Assembly (NCBI RefSeq): GCF_040869045.1
Contig: NC_090322.1
Span: 175,722,672-175,786,671, forward strand
Direction: 5' to 3'
From: Eurosta solidaginis
Lineage: Eukaryota; Arthropoda; Insecta; Diptera; Tephritidae
Length of the DNA stretch: 64,000 nucleotides
Position numbers and translations under genes: made by a program. A model generated the notes under the pieces. That model saw nothing but the letters and a program-made list of their open reading frames with translations. It did no database searches and had not been told where the DNA came from. Of this stretch, positions 21,001 to 33,945 are shown in pieces (the first letter of the stretch is position 1; each line of letters begins with the position of its first letter).

Positions 21001-22558
21001 TTTATACTGCCCGTGAAACAAAGAAAAAGGTGTTTCAGGCATTAAAATCTGCTTTGCGTTGTGGTAAAATTTTACTAATACATTTTTTTATTGATGCCAT
21101 CGTGGCGAATATGATTTTGGAGTGAGCAAAAGTGTTGATATTGTTTCGGTAAGGAATAAAGTTTTATTGGTAATTCAAGCTCAGTTGCATTATCAGTAAA
21201 ATGCATTAACTCTATATTAAGAGACGCAAATAACAAGTAATGCGGGTTGGCTTGCGCTAGCAAAACAAAACTTTTTGTTGTATACATTTTTTTTTTTTGG
21301 GTGACTGAGTCGAACTAAACCCGAAACAATACCAACCCTAACACTTACTTGTAAAACAGTTTACGTTTCACTTGAACAAGTAAAACGATTTCAGTAATTG
21401 TACTATAAGTTTAAAAGGTTCACGTTTTACCTGAACAGGTGAATGGCTTCGGTAATTTTTCCATGAAGCTAAAAGCTTACGTTTTGCTTGAGCTTGTGAA
21501 ACAATATTTTTTGAGGGGTAGGATTTACCCCAAGTTTAGTCCTAGTTGCGTTTATGACTAATTTCTCAGCGCATAGTACATATTACTGTCACTATACTAT
21601 GTGTAATACCGAATTGATGTTTAATTAAACTTAAAGTAATTTTAATACAACAACTATTAATTTTGTAAGGGGGCCCCAATTAGCAGAAGTTGTATCCAAA
21701 CTGTACAGCCCTAAGATAGATTTGTAAAAAAGAGAAAAAAAAGGAGAAAAAAGGGCATTTGACCAAAGTTCTACAAAAAAAAATATTTTCTTTCATTACA
21801 TATATAGTATATTTTTATTTTAGTACATATATAGCCTTTTGATTGCTATAAAATTTTTTCAAAAAAAATTTTGTTTATAAGCTTAAATAGGTTCCAAAAC
21901 CCGTGTAGTAAGAAGTAAGAGAAAACAAAAGAGAAATCTATGTTAGTAGTAATAATGAGCATTGAATAAATTTGTTGACAATATGGGAATGCTGACTTCC
22001 TTACTTGTTTAGAAGGCACTTAGGGCACACAGGTAAGGGGCCACCGAAAATTTAGGTGCGTCGGTGGCCATGGATTTTGAGGGTGGGTAAAGCACCGGGC
22101 GTCGCAACCACCCGCGGCGCCCCCTATATATATTCGGCCCTTTTATTTGTATTTTTATTTTTCAGCCGTTTTTTTTAGTTTGATTTTCAACGTTGGTAAC
22201 CGGCCATGTCCGGTTCGGTAATTTTTTTTTGCGCTTAGTTTTTTTTTGAAGTTTCTTTTTTTTGAATTTTAAATTTTTGAATGTTTAACGGTCTGTCCGT
22301 GACATCCGGTTCGACCGGATGTTGTTTTAGTTTGAATTTATAAGCGTTTTGAGTCGGTCTCTGCGCTTCTGTCAGGGTTTTTGATTTTGACAGCTTTCAG
22401 TTTTGATAGGCATAATAGGAACTTTTTTCTGTTTATAGCGCAGGAACAGTAAGGTTGGCAAGGACCCGCCCCACCCGACAATGACTAGCCACTGTGCACC
22501 AACACATCATGCCGACCGCCTTCCTTACTGCTTCCATAGTAAAGGCAATTCCATAACA
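18070..22558 (-). mobile_element. TX element, copy 2
   Basis: Duplicate of 1,613-6,087, same ends and ATGT flanks. It is 14 bp longer: a 13-bp segment (AACGTAGTGCGGC-like) near 19,717 that resembles a neighbouring repeat phrase, and one extra T near 21,290. The tandem-repeat blocks described for copy 1 recur here. Confidence 0.75.
18320..18492 (+). pseudogene. CLPTM1-family exon fragment, copy 2
   Basis: Identical to 1,863-2,035, including the 1-nt frame change before MFKWQLYAAQ. Confidence 0.6.
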
Positions 22559-22562
22559 ATGT

Positions 22563-22848
22563 TGGTGGATATTTGTGATGACATTTCGGACATTTGTGCC
22601 GATATTGCAGCCAATATCATGTTCAAGTCTGTGTTCGCCATTGTTTGCGGTGTTTCATTTTTCTCCTCCAATTTTGTTGTCTCATCGCCATCAAGATGAA
22701 AGACATACTCTTCCACGTCAATTCCTTCTAATTCCATTGCCTCTCGTAGTCGTGCCTGAAGTTAGAGTTTAATGCCGGTTGTATTCAATCCACGGTTCTC
22801 CAACTCCTTCTTCAGTTGCGGGATCTTCAACTCACTTAACTTTGCCAT
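22563..22848 (-). pseudogene. Element A gag N-terminus (SAP-like), copy 2
   Basis: Same as 6,092-6,377, including the internal stop. In copy 2 it belongs to the element whose 3' parts are at 15,389-18,067, so element A spans 15,389-25,130 with all its inserts. Confidence 0.7.
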
Positions 22849-23397
22849 GTCATTGTTGTCCTCTAGAATTTATTCAACAATTCCTCTTCTGACACCAATT
22901 GTAACGAATTTACTTGCAAATCCTCTTATTTGCAATCCTCTGCTAAGTTCGAATCACTAAACTGTTGAATAAATAACTCCAATATTGAACAATGGAAAAA
23001 TGGCCTCTATTAAAGTACTTCACAATAACACTTATACTTTGCTACTCGCTGGCTTAATAACCAAACTGATTGATAACACAAATGTAACTCTACTATTGGC
23101 CGCCAGATCGCGTGCTTAATCAAACTGATTGATAGCTCAACTCAAACTGAATTACTTTTTACTCGCTTGTGCCGCTTTTATAGTTTACGCTGCATACATC
23201 TAGGCTCTTCTATTTCCAGAACTTACCAACTATTTCGAGTGTTTATAGTTCTCATATAGTTTCTACTTGTTTACAATTTTCTACTTTTCAGCGTCTCCCA
23301 GATGTATGTGAGTTTGTAGTTTACAGTCTCTCGCACACACATAGGCGTATAAGTAAATGCATCTGTGTGTGACATCTCTTTCGGCTGCCTTATATAT

Positions 23398-23635
23398 CAT
23401 TGTGAATGATGACAAAGTGTGATCTCTTCTGCATAAACGTCAAAATTCCAAAGTGATTGGATCACCTGATTCGTATTTGACTATCGCTGTCTCATTCTGT
23501 ATCTCTTTCTATCACCCGCTGAAGATAGGCGCCGCCATATTGAAAAGCCTGTCAAAACTCTGAAAAGTAACCATATTGAACAGCCTGTCAGGCAGTTGAC
23601 AGATAAGAGATCACACTTTGTCATCATTCACAATG
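23398..23635. mobile_element. 238-bp MITE, copy 2
   Basis: Duplicate of 6,927-7,164 with the same TTATATAT flanks. Confidence 0.85.
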
Positions 23636-23693
23636 TTATATATGTGTATACATGATTTGATTATTGACGTAAATACTGCTTGGCATGGCCTTA

Positions 23694-25079
23694 AGGGCGA
23701 ATTAATGGTGACTTGTAACCATAAAGCCATAACCAGATAAATCAGCTGATCGAACCTACCTTATGGAAAGGAATGTAATCGATTAATGGTGCCATACCAT
23801 AACGCTAACGCCATAGACAATCAGTTGGTTTTTGTTTTCTCGCCATATCCATAACCTAAAAATATTTGAGTTGGTGAATTTAATAACTTTTTTTTAGATT
23901 TTCTTTATTGTTTTGGGTACGTTATGACTAAGATACTTATTTTTTGTGGAATATGTTTGTAATTTTTTGCGTTTTCATCATTTTTATGAAATTTTCACGA
24001 TTTTTAGGTTAACGCACCATTAATCGATCACATTGAGATGGTTATGGATATGGGTATGGTTACGACTATGGCGTTAGGGTTAAGGAAGTTAAATTTGGCT
24101 TTTAAGCCGGAGTCATTGGTGCCGTATGTCGTATCGCTGTATCCGTATCCCTAACGTAATCAGCTGTTTATCGTTAGGACGGTAAACCAAAACCCAATTG
24201 TTTGGCTACGATACGGTTACGACCTTAGCGGCACCAATAATCGATTGCATTGATTCTCATAAGGTTGGTCGAATCAGCTGTTAAAAGGTTACCGATACGG
24301 TTACCGATAAAGCACCAATTATTACGTTCCATTGGTGCGTGAACCAGATACGGATAGAAATTTAACAAGCAAATGCAACAACAACGTTGTGATCCTCATA
24401 TTTATCTGGTTCAATTTGTGATCCGTATAGCAGTTCTGTTCGTTTCGTTTTCTGTAGTAGATTTTTTGACAGCTAACCACTTTTGAGTTGGTAGCACTCA
24501 TGGCTCAACTATATGGTTAGTTCATCTCTATAGCAACAACATACATTTGTTCACATTGCCAAAATCAGAGTGTTGCTGTTAGACGAATGGAATGGAATGA
24601 AAACATAAAACTTAGCAGCATTTGTATGTAGTAAGAAAATGTTTTAAACTCGTTGGTTTCATTTTGAGTTTTCCATCTCCTTCTGACAATCCCTACTACA
24701 GTGAAATGAAAAAAATGAAATAATCTGGTGAGATGAGCCAACCATATAGTTGAGCCATTGTAGCACTGAACTAAATATGTGTACATTTGTGTATACATAA
24801 AAGAATTCGCCATATTTAAAAGCAAAAACACTGATAGAGTAAACAACTTTAAGATGATGTAAGGAAAATAAATAGTTTGCTTACGTGCGAAACTATTTAA
24901 ATGTTAATAATTCCATCAGTATCTTAAAATTTTGTGTACGTTTCTTCTTATTTTCAACAAAACAGACGTTTTATATTAGTGCTGCCAGTTCTCATAAAGT
25001 TGATCCAGATCGTTCCAATGAGATTTGAGCCAGAGCCAGAGCTCGATAAACCAATGGAACGGCCCTAATGTCTCCAGCT
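23694..25079. mobile_element. Composite Harbinger-like MITE block, copy 2
   Basis: Duplicate of 7,223-8,608; one substitution at 23,786 (GATTAATGG versus GATTATTGG). Contains the hAT-like MITE at 24,499-24,759. Confidence 0.65.
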
Positions 25080-25130
25080 TTAGCATTGCCTTAGTGATGG
25101 TATAGCTTGGTGATGCTAATATCCGTGACA

Positions 25131-25566
25131 ATATTTTAATTCTTGATTATCGGAAGTGTTAATTATTCGAAGTTTTTCGTTCAAGCTTTTATGTAAGCGC
25201 TCGATGTCTCCAATACCAGTTTTTCCTGTACTCACTTCTAACTTTACATTTAGTTGTTCACACCACTGCTTTATATTAATTATTTATACCTTGGTCTTTA
25301 TCTATTTTAAGTACTTTTGAGGACCCATAACATTAAATACTTTTAATAGCGCGTTTAAAGCTCTTGAGCTAGCCATTCAGAAATTCAAAAAAAAAAAAAA
25401 AAACAACAACTTCGTTGTTCTAACTAGTGAATTTGGTTTATTTTGAAAGACCGATTTATATAAGTTTTGAAAAATTACAAAGTCATATTCGTTTGGTATA
25501 TAAATAGCAGCTTTAAAATTAAGCAGATACTTACTAATTATTTCTTTTATTAATTCAGTGCTAAGT
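25131..25566 (-). pseudogene. Element B integrase remnant, copy 2
   Basis: Same as 8,660-9,096, one base shorter in the poly-A run. Confidence 0.6.
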
Positions 25567-27555
25567 TCAGTATATTACTGTAGTTAAAGAATTTTTAAAC
25601 ACATTTTCTGTTTTGAAAGAATTCTTGTCACCTCGTATTAACTTCAATTGCCGCTTGAATATATTTAAGGGTCTTTCTGTTATTCTTATGAAGACTTCTG
25701 AACCCGAGTGAATAGTTGCAACAATTGAATCAGCTTCGCCATAGTTACATTCCTGAATTTTAATTCTTGATAACGCATCAGCAACGTAACTTTCTTTCCC
25801 AGCAATATATTTCACTTCAAAATCAAACTCGTTCAATTTAATTTTCCACCTTTGCAACTTTGAATTCGGCTCCTTCAAATTGTGTAGCCATTGCAAAGAT
25901 CGATGGTCAGTGTGAATAACAAATTTCCTACCATATAAGTATGGCCGAAAATACTTTGTTGCCCACACTAAAGCTAGCAATTCCTTTTCGGTTGCTGAGT
26001 AGTTAAGCTCATGCTCATTTAACGTACGACTCGTATAGCACACGGGTCGCCCATTTTGGCTTAGGACTGCCCCTAGAGCTTTATTCGACGCATCTGTTGT
26101 AAGAGTAAATATTTTGCTGTAATCAGGATAAGCCAATATCGGATCCTTAGTAATCAGCAGCTTAATTGCCTCGATTGCTCTTAAATACTTTTCATTATTT
26201 GAGTCGATTTTGTTACCTTTTTTTAAACAATGCGTAAGGGGTTTAGTTATGTTTGAGCAGTCTTTGATAAATTTGCGGTAGAATCCTGCTAAACCAAGAA
26301 ATTGTTTTATTTCTTTTTCCGTCTTAGGAATGGGGTATTTAAGAATTGCTGCCACTTTATTGGTATTTGGTTTTATCCCGTCTCGGGTAATAATGTGGCC
26401 AAGAAATTCTGTCTCTTTCTTTAAAAATTCACACTTGTTTAAGTGGATTTTTCAATTAGCTTCTCTCAATCTATCAAAAACTTTATTAAGCGAGTCGATA
26501 TGCTCCTGTAGGGATGTACTAAAAATAATTATGTCATCCAAGTAAACTCAGCAATTGACATCGATTAAACCATCCAACACCGTATTCATCAGCCTCTGGA
26601 AGGTCGCCGGAGTATTTTTCAAACCAAAAGGCATTCTGAGAAATTCGTAGTGGTCATTTTTTGTTGAAAATGTTGAAATGCTGTCTTTCCACGATCTTGG
26701 GGATCCATTTTTATTTTTTGGAACCCCTTTGCTAAATCTAAAGTGGTAAAATACATACATCTGCCCAATTTGTCCAGAATTTCATCCATACTCGGTATGG
26801 GGAATTTATCGCTGATGGTAATATCGTTCAACTTACGATAATCGACAACGATACGCCAGTCTTGAATGCCCGATGCATTGACCTTTTTTGGCACAACCCA
26901 AATAGGTGCAGAGTATGGCGAACTACTATTACAGATAATTTTCTGGTCTAACATTTCTCTAATTTCCTTGTTCACCTCCTCCTTGTAAACTTCTGGGTAT
27001 CTATAGGACTTTACATAAATAGGATTATCATTGATTGTTCTAATTTGATGCTTCACTGAGCTTGTAAACGTTAATTTTTCGCCTTCCTTATAAAATAAGC
27101 TACTGTGTTTATCTAAGAGTTTGTAAATTTTCACGCTCTTCTTTATTTAAGTGGTCTAACCTAAACGTATTTTCTTTTGAATCTTGTCTTATGCCTAATT
27201 TATCCAATAGATTGATATACTCACTACGAAAGACTTCATCTACGAACTTGTACTTTACTCCATTCAAAGTAATGGTTTTGCTTGGTATGTCTATATTTGC
27301 GCATAATTGGTTGAGCGCATTCCATCCTATGAAGCCATCGAAACTATTAGAAAAATCATATACGTAAAATAATATTTTATTACTTTTATCGTCAACTAAT
27401 TTTTGAATGTAATTTATTTTTACTGATCCGGTAACGGGTTTTAAAGTTATAGGGTCGGAAGAAATTATTTCACTATTTATAATATTTGGATTGATTAAAC
27501 TTACTGAAGAGCCAGTATCAATCAAAATCACGCACAGTTTGTTTTGAATATTCAA
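25567..27555 (-). pseudogene. Element B pol, copy 2
   Basis: Same domain order and the same lesions as 9,097-11,085, so the element was already dead before the duplication. Differs by one base at 27,330 (Ile for Leu in the protease region). Confidence 0.85.
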
Positions 27556-27849
27556 CTGAATTCTTGGTAACTTCCCGAGGCCTGTAAACGAAAATTTTGC
27601 TCATCTTGCTCCATTGGCACTGGAGCGTCGAATCGTGTAATGCGAGACTGATAAGAGTTAGCTCGATTTGTTCAGTACCAGCTTGAACGCTACGCTGATT
27701 AGAACGAAACTGATTTGAATCAGGTACTGGCATATAAGGAATGCGGTGTTGAGCACTTTGCTGGTTGTATTGCGACATATTTTGCACTCTACTACTGGGG
27801 AAAGGGGGTTGGTACGGATAAAAACTAGTATCTACTGCAAAAGAAAGTG

Positions 27850-28062
27850 GGCATGGTCGAAGGGATTGTCAAAAGGAGATGGCAAACTCAAAATGAAACC
27901 AACCCATTGGCAACATTTTACTTACACATACAAAAACTGCTAAGTTTTATGTTTCCATTCCATACCATTCGCACCAACATCAATACACAGATTTTGACAA
28001 TTTGAACAGACATATTTTGTTGCTTTACAGATGAGCCAACCTGTAGTTGAACCATGATAGCA
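27850..28062 (-). mobile_element. Truncated hAT-like MITE, copy 2
   Basis: Duplicate of 11,380-11,592 with one substitution (AAAACTGC versus AAAATGC context near 27,937). Confidence 0.6.
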
Positions 28063-28108
28063 ACATTAATCAAAGCAGTAAGATGATTTGGTAACTCTCT
28101 TTTCAATA

Positions 28109-28529
28109 GGGGGACTCATGTAACCGTATAAATGCCTTATAAAGTGTGTAAACGTATAAATTTATCTAGTTTACGCACGAGCTGTCAAACTTTGTATGAA
28201 AAATCATTTACACAATTTGTATAAATTTACGCGCACATTTCATTGTGTAAACGCGGTAAACTCAAAGGAATGCAACCTTGCAGACATTACAGACGGCATT
28301 TTCATCAAAAATCTCCAACATCAGCAAGTAAAGGCGTTTTAGTTTTGATTTTTCACTTAATCTCGGTATTTTTTAATTTGTATAACAATCAAAAAAATTT
28401 GTTTGGAAATAATACAGCTGAAAAACAATCAAGTTTATCAAGAGTATTACTAGGTGCGTTCATATAACCGCGTGTGTAAATGGATATAATTTTACACCTT
28501 ATAAGTTTATATGCTATCATGAGTCCCCC
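28109..28529. mobile_element. 421-bp GGGGGACTCATG MITE, copy 2
   Basis: Duplicate of 11,639-12,059. Confidence 0.6.
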
Positions 28530-28531
28530 TA

Positions 28532-29447
28532 ATGTTCTTAAAATTATTTTTTGTAATTCCGCTTTCAAAAAATTTTCCTGAGAAATACCTAAATTACTTA
28601 ATTTAATACGATCTCTTATTTTACATACTTCTTGGTTAATATCATCACATAATTTCTTTACACTCTTGCTAAGCTTAATATTATCAATTGACAATATTAT
28701 AGTAGTTATGGGTGTATGCTCAGTAAATTCACTAATTAATAACTCACGTAGTGTAAGCCAATCAGATGGTTGTTCTCTCCTTATTACATCCAAAGCTGCT
28801 GCACGTAGTGTGCTTACTATACACTGGAAGTAGAAGGGTTTCTCTTTATTTGTAAGAGAAGTGAATGGCGGAATGATGTTGTCTATACTGCCAATGAAGA
28901 GCGATAGGTAATTTGTCTCCATCGAAAGGGGAGACTAACTTAATGCTTTGCACGACGCGACGTTGTTGTTGTTGTACCGATAAGGTTGCTCCCCGAAGGC
29001 TTTGGGGAGTGTTATCGATGTGATGGTCCTTTGCCGGATACAGATCCGGTACGTGCTGGCCCGACCATCTCGGGAACGATTTATGTGGCCACATTAAACC
29101 TTCAGACCATCCCCTCCCTCCCCAACCTCAAGTTCCATAAGGAGCTTAGGGTCACCAGAGCCTCGTCTGTTAATGAAACAGGATTCGCCGCGGATAGGTG
29201 AGGTTGACAATTGGGTTTGGAGAAGCTATATATTGCGCTGGCAACCTGCAGGGTTGCGCTACACATCCCCTTGAATCTGGTATTTTAGTCGCCTCTTACG
29301 ACAGGCATACCTAACGCGGGTATATTCTGACCCCCTAACGCCGCGATCTCTTCTTTCTTTGATTTCTTCCATGGTTATTCTTTCACAGGTACTTAAATTC
29401 AGTGAGCCGATTTGTGTGCAAATTTCGTGCAGCTGTTGGTCTTGCAT
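28532..29447 (-). pseudogene. Element B gag, copy 2, broken
   Basis: Duplicate of 12,062-12,977 with the SINE-like insert at 28,963-29,342. Confidence 0.65.
28963..29342 (-). mobile_element. SINE-like element, copy 2
   Basis: Duplicate of 12,493-12,872. Confidence 0.75.
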
Positions 29448-29976
29448 ACGATATGTTTATTGTTGTTGTGCATAAAACGAAACGTCTATTTACATTGCGC
29501 TCATTAACATTGTTGTTTTTATTGTTCTTTTACTTTATATGTATTTTGTTGTGTCTTTCGTAGCACTCAATTTTTTCGTTCTTCGGCCGCTATTTGACTT
29601 TGTTTGCAGTCTTACAATTTATTTGTTGTTGTCTTAAAAAATTTTCCACAACCAGTCGAACGGTTATTTTCATCAAAATGTTTCTCATTCGATTTAAATT
29701 TTTTAAGCTTTTAAGTCACTTTTTTCAATAATTTCGCATAATTTAACGATAACGTTTTGGTGTTTCGTATTTTTTTAAATATTTTAAATGTCTTTTTACT
29801 TGGTATCAAGTTTGTGATAAATGCTTATTATCACAAATAGTTTACATGCTGCTCACTTGAGTTTGTGTATAAGCTTAATTTTTTACAATTTTTCCATAGT
29901 TTTAATTATTATCAAAAGGAAGTTTTTGCGAAGGTTCGTTTGAAGAATCATTTTCTTTGACTCCGCCACTGCGCCA

Positions 29977-30476
29977 ATAACATAAACCACAATTTTAGGT
30001 TGATTACTATAAGTTTATTCAGAATATTGTTCACACGCGTGTAAGCGGTTTGAAATCAGAAACAAGAGTAAATCAGGAAGAACTTAAAAGCTAAGAGCTT
30101 AATCTAAAGTAGTAATTGAAATTATATACAGTTAGAGAGAATAACAGTGTTTTAGGGAATTGTTGTAGATATTATATATCTTACAGATATGTATGTGATC
30201 CAATTAACTCAACGAAGAAGCGACTGGCGCGTTTAAATGTTTAAGCGCCAATTAGGAAAGTAATTTTATACTAAGGCAGCTCATTAAATTCACATTTGTA
30301 ATCATGTTAGCCTCATAAATGAAACATTTTCCAAATAAGTTTGCTAGGTTAACAAAGTTGACGAGATATCCGAGGGCCCTGCCAGCTTACATGAATTGTC
30401 CCATTATATTTGCAGGCTTATTCAGAGCCTTCTTTTGCATCGCGATACTAAGGGCCCGTTGCTTTGCTTGGTAACT
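29977..30476 (-). repeat. 5' LTR of element B, copy 2
   Basis: Duplicate of 13,507-14,006; the primer site is at 29,961-29,976. Confidence 0.5.
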
Positions 30477-30931
30477 GCTAATTTGCTTTTATTTTGATAT
30501 TAAATTTATGTTTTAGTTTATTATAAAACAAGAAAAGTGAGATATATGAATGTAAATAATATCCATACAGTAAGTATAAAATAAACGATTCTCCTCAAAC
30601 AAAGTCAAGTTCAACAGTGGGTTACTTTTCTTGCAAAATATATGCCTGTATACAAAGCTACAGATTTTTTAAAGAACATTTTTTTATTTATATTAGCCAT
30701 CACAAAATAATATAATTTACTTAGATATGTATTTGTCATTTAAATCGCACATTTTTTTTACAAAGTAAAAATATTTTCGGTATATAAACTACATAATTGA
30801 TTCAAGCTTGGCAAAGATAAATTAAATTAATACCATCATACTTAATAAAGCTCTAATATGCAATGCATATTGTAATTGTGTGTGAGCATAGCTATATGAA
30901 ATCCACCTACTGACTAATGTCAATTATTTGG

Positions 30932-31894
30932 CTATTCATTTTCGCTACCTCCACTTTCGCCTACTGTTTTATCTATGGGCAACGTTGAATTGTAATGTTC
31001 ACCCAAACTGTACATATGACGATGATAGGTAATTAATAAATTGGGTCCAGCAAATTCATCGGCTCCTTGCACAGTGGATGGACCTTCCGCTTGCAATACT
31101 TCAATTGGTACTTTCAATATTGAAGATAAAGCTTTTAATTCAATTTGTCCACCCCATGCTGGTGTCGTACGTAAAGTCTCACAGTATTTGTTAAACTCAT
31201 CATCGGTAAGTAAATCACCAGTTTTAGGATTTGTCATATAACAAATTAGTGTATCCTTATGAGTGCGTATATAATTAGCTGATTCATTTCGTAGTTTTTG
31301 AACGCTATGGTTAGCTAGACCATGTTGAGATAATTGATGGCGTACAGCATTATACAAACAATCACCATCAGAGGGTATATTATGTAGAGTTAATTGTCGT
31401 TCAAGTAATTTCGTTTGTATTGCACGTAATTCAGTGGCTTTAGGTGCAAATTTCGCATCTTCAGCAGCTGCAAGTATTTCCTCTTCACGTTGACGTGCTT
31501 CACGTGCTTTCTTATCGCGCCGCTTTTGTGCTTTTGAAATGCGTTGTTTCGGTAGACCATTGTGCTCTTCATTCTCATCATTAGATATATCTTCCTCTGG
31601 TTGATGACTTTGTTTACCTTCAGTGCATTGCTCGTGCGTCGATTGTTCTTGATGCTTTTGTGCTTTTTCTATTGCTGCCACTTCAGTTGCTTGGCGTTTT
31701 TCTAAATCATTTTCCATATGTGCCACTTCCTCCATAACTTCCTTTCGTTTCTTTTTATCATTTTTTGATGCTGTTTTTTTCAATGCTTGAATTTTGGCTT
31801 GAAGATCTTTACGTTCACGTCGATGCTGACTGAGAAGTTCATTCAGCGCCAAGCCACCTAAAGTTTCAGACAATTCTTGAGTTTCGAAAGGCAT
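30932..31894 (-). CDS. OTUD6B: OTU-domain deubiquitinase, OTUD6B orthologue
   Basis: Complete single-exon 320-residue protein. The N-terminal half is a charged coiled coil (LLSQHRRERKDLQAKIQALKK, NDKKKRKEV) followed by RISKAQKRRDKKAREA, all hallmarks of OTUD6-type proteins. The OTU domain (about 160-310) has the catalytic loop PSDGDC with Asp176 and Cys179, TNPKTGDLLTDDEF, AWGGQIEL, and the catalytic His300 in SLGEHYNS. Human OTUD6B is about 293 residues, so the length fits. The family cleaves ubiquitin chains and has been linked to translation control and proteasome function. No intron is visible. A truncated duplicate lies at 14,462-15,129. The start at 31,894 is the first Met and aligns with the family N-terminus. 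Confidence 0.95.
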   Translation of the reverse strand: MPFETQELSETLGGLALNELLSQHRRERKDLQAKIQALKKTASKNDKKKRKEVMEEVAHMENDLEKRQATEVAAIEKAQKHQEQSTHEQCTEGKQSHQPEEDISNDENEEHNGLPKQRISKAQKRRDKKAREARQREEEILAAAEDAKFAPKATELRAIQTKLLERQLTLHNIPSDGDCLYNAVRHQLSQHGLANHSVQKLRNESANYIRTHKDTLICYMTNPKTGDLLTDDEFNKYCETLRTTPAWGGQIELKALSSILKVPIEVLQAEGPSTVQGADEFAGPNLLITYHRHMYSLGEHYNSTLPIDKTVGESGGSENE

Positions 31895-32937
31895 TTAAAA
31901 AATAGTTGGTAGTATCTAAAAATGGGCAATAAACATGATTAGTTTTCTAAATGATTGACATGGGCACAATCTGTAGAATCTTTCTTACGTATTTGCAGGC
32001 AGCTATAACTCTTCCGGAAGGGAAAATTGTTTTTTTTTTTAAGTGGGTGAGCGGAGATTACTTTCAGGACATACTCCGTAGTACTCAAAACAACAGCTAT
32101 ATATTTCCAGTATGTTTAATGAAATACCACCATTTTAGATTCATAACTTATTTAATTTCAGCAGTAATATTGTAATATTTTCGTTCAATTCCGCAATCTT
32201 ACCAAATACTTATCAAATTTTCCAATTGGTGATTGGATGTCAACCAACCAACTGCCGATAACGTGGTCCATTTGAACACACAAAGAGCTACCACCTTTTC
32301 TACAGTAACATTCATACTTGCCGTCATCCAGTGAGTTTTACAGCTCCGCCCCACGCTCAATTCTCACGGGAATGCTCTGGATCAAAGAGAGACTTGAGAA
32401 GCAGATGTCGTGAAATTTTCGCACAGGTGAAATGTGATAGGCAGATGTCGCCGCTGTTTTTCATTTAACTCATACGGCAAAAGGCTAAGCAGCGACATCT
32501 CTTTTTGAAAAAGTAGGTTTATGAAGGGCAGAGTTGCCAAACTAAAAAGAAGAAATTAACAAATTATCTGGCTCACAAATTGAACAAGACTTCTATCTGG
32601 ATTTATCTGGCTCAAATCGTTGCATTTACATGCAAAATTATTTATTTGGCTTAGGATTTTGCCACCGGATGATGGCAACTATTAAGTGAGCATGATAAAA
32701 ACACGAGGTATAAGCGTTCTCTCTTCTGGTCGTCCATATTTAAATTTTTTTTTTTTTAATTTTTTTAGCAATATAATATATATAAACAATCTCATAAGAA
32801 ACCAAAAACAAAGTATACTATATAAATTTGTTTATGTTTGAAACAAAAAGACAAATGTGTGCAGTTGAGAAATATGAAAGTGTTTTCCTCACGGAAAAAC
32901 GTCAATAATGTCGAAAATGATTTTATTTATGTCATTA
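31895..32937. other. OTUD6B upstream region, no gene seen
   Basis: Holds the presumed OTUD6B promoter and 5' leader (minus strand). The rest is AT-rich with poly-T/A runs near 32,030 and 32,745. No coding fragment recognised. Confidence 0.5.
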
Positions 32938-32938
32938 C

Positions 32939-33146
32939 ATGGTCAAAGGGATTGTCAAAAGAATGCAAACTCAAAATGAAACCAACACATTGGCAACATT
33001 TTACTTACACATACAAAAACTGCTAAGTTTTATGTTTCCATTCCATACCATTCGCACCAACACCAATACAAAGATTTTGACAATTTGAACAGACATATTT
33101 TGTTGCTTTACAGATGAGCCAACCTGTGTATATTTGAACCATGGTG
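32939..33146 (-). mobile_element. hAT-like MITE subfamily copy
   Basis: CATGGTCAAAGGGATTGTC ... TTTGAACCATG, same extent as the copies at 11,380 and 27,850. No 8-bp flank repeat was found. Confidence 0.6.
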
Positions 33147-33317
33147 AAAACCTAACTCGATTTCCAATTTTTGTTCTGCGTGACATTTAGATTTGACGTT
33201 TGCACACGTGCTTTACATTGTCGCAACGCATGCTTATTTGGGTTAGGGCAAAAAACGCCGTTTGTTTGCGTGCGCTAAAAAAACGCAGTGCGGTTTTATT
33301 AGGTTGGCTTGTAATAC

Positions 33318-33945
33318 GTGCGACCGATCACAAATTGTCATCAATATCCTCTAACGGGAGTTCAAGGAAACTTGCTGTTTCAACAGGGTGGACCATAAGG
33401 AAAGGGGTGTTAGAGGCGTTGGTTCCACATTACAATTAAAGAGATGGTTGGTGTCATGTGGGGACAAATTGCAAGCGGTGCATACATTTTGTATGTCGGG
33501 GTTGATTCTGGATAGGTAAGAGTTTAACCTGTTACATTATCCAGAACGAAGTTGAGCTAGAGTGACTCGCGTTTCCCTCGGGAGTATGCGTTCCTCTTCC
33601 GCAAGTTTTGGGTACTGTTCTTTGAGTACTGGATTCACCGGGCAATTCCTGGCATAAAGGTCCGACGCCTGTTTGTGGAGTTCACTGAGGTTTTTTTGCT
33701 TCATACGGCTGAGTTCTCAGGTGCCGTATTTCCTCATAATGCTTACGGAGATGACTCTTTAAGCCCCTAGGCGGTGTTTGCTCATCAATCAGATGTCTGT
33801 TGGGATGCCCAGGTTTCTGGGTATTCAACAAGAACCGTTTGGTTAGCATCTCATTTCTCTCCCTGATGGGGAGTATTCTCGCCTCATTATGTAGATGGTG
33901 TTCTGGGTACATAGGAAGACAGCCCGTGGCAGTTCTGAGAGCAGT
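33318..33945 (-). pseudogene. 2A-LINE 3' fragment
   Basis: The minus strand reads the C-terminal part of the LINE ORF2 found complete at 53,965-55,602 (YPEHHLHNEARILPIRERNEML, KPGHPNRHLIDE, SHLRKHYEEIRHLRTQPYEAKK). Frame breaks near 33,690 and 33,500. The 5' side is interrupted at 33,946 by the CCCTACAAG element; the 3' side stops at 33,318 before the (CAA)n tail. Confidence 0.85.

Larger units (their letters stand above)
22900..25130 (-). repeat. 5' LTR of element A, copy 2, with MITE insertions
   Basis: As 6,429-8,659. It pairs with the 3' LTR at 15,389-15,968. The MITEs are present only in this LTR, so they entered after element A. Confidence 0.8.
15130..31599. repeat. Copy 2 of a 16.47-kb tandem duplication
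   Basis: Positions 16,458-31,599 repeat 1-15,129 almost base for base. The offset is 16,457 at the left, 16,470 after a 13-bp insertion in copy 2 near 19,717, 16,471 after one extra T near 21,290 and 16,470 after the poly-A near 8,930. Substitutions seen by eye: 7,315, 10,857, 11,461, 13,412 and 14,450 (copy-1 positions). 15,130-16,457 is present once because copy 1 starts before the window. Confidence 0.9.
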
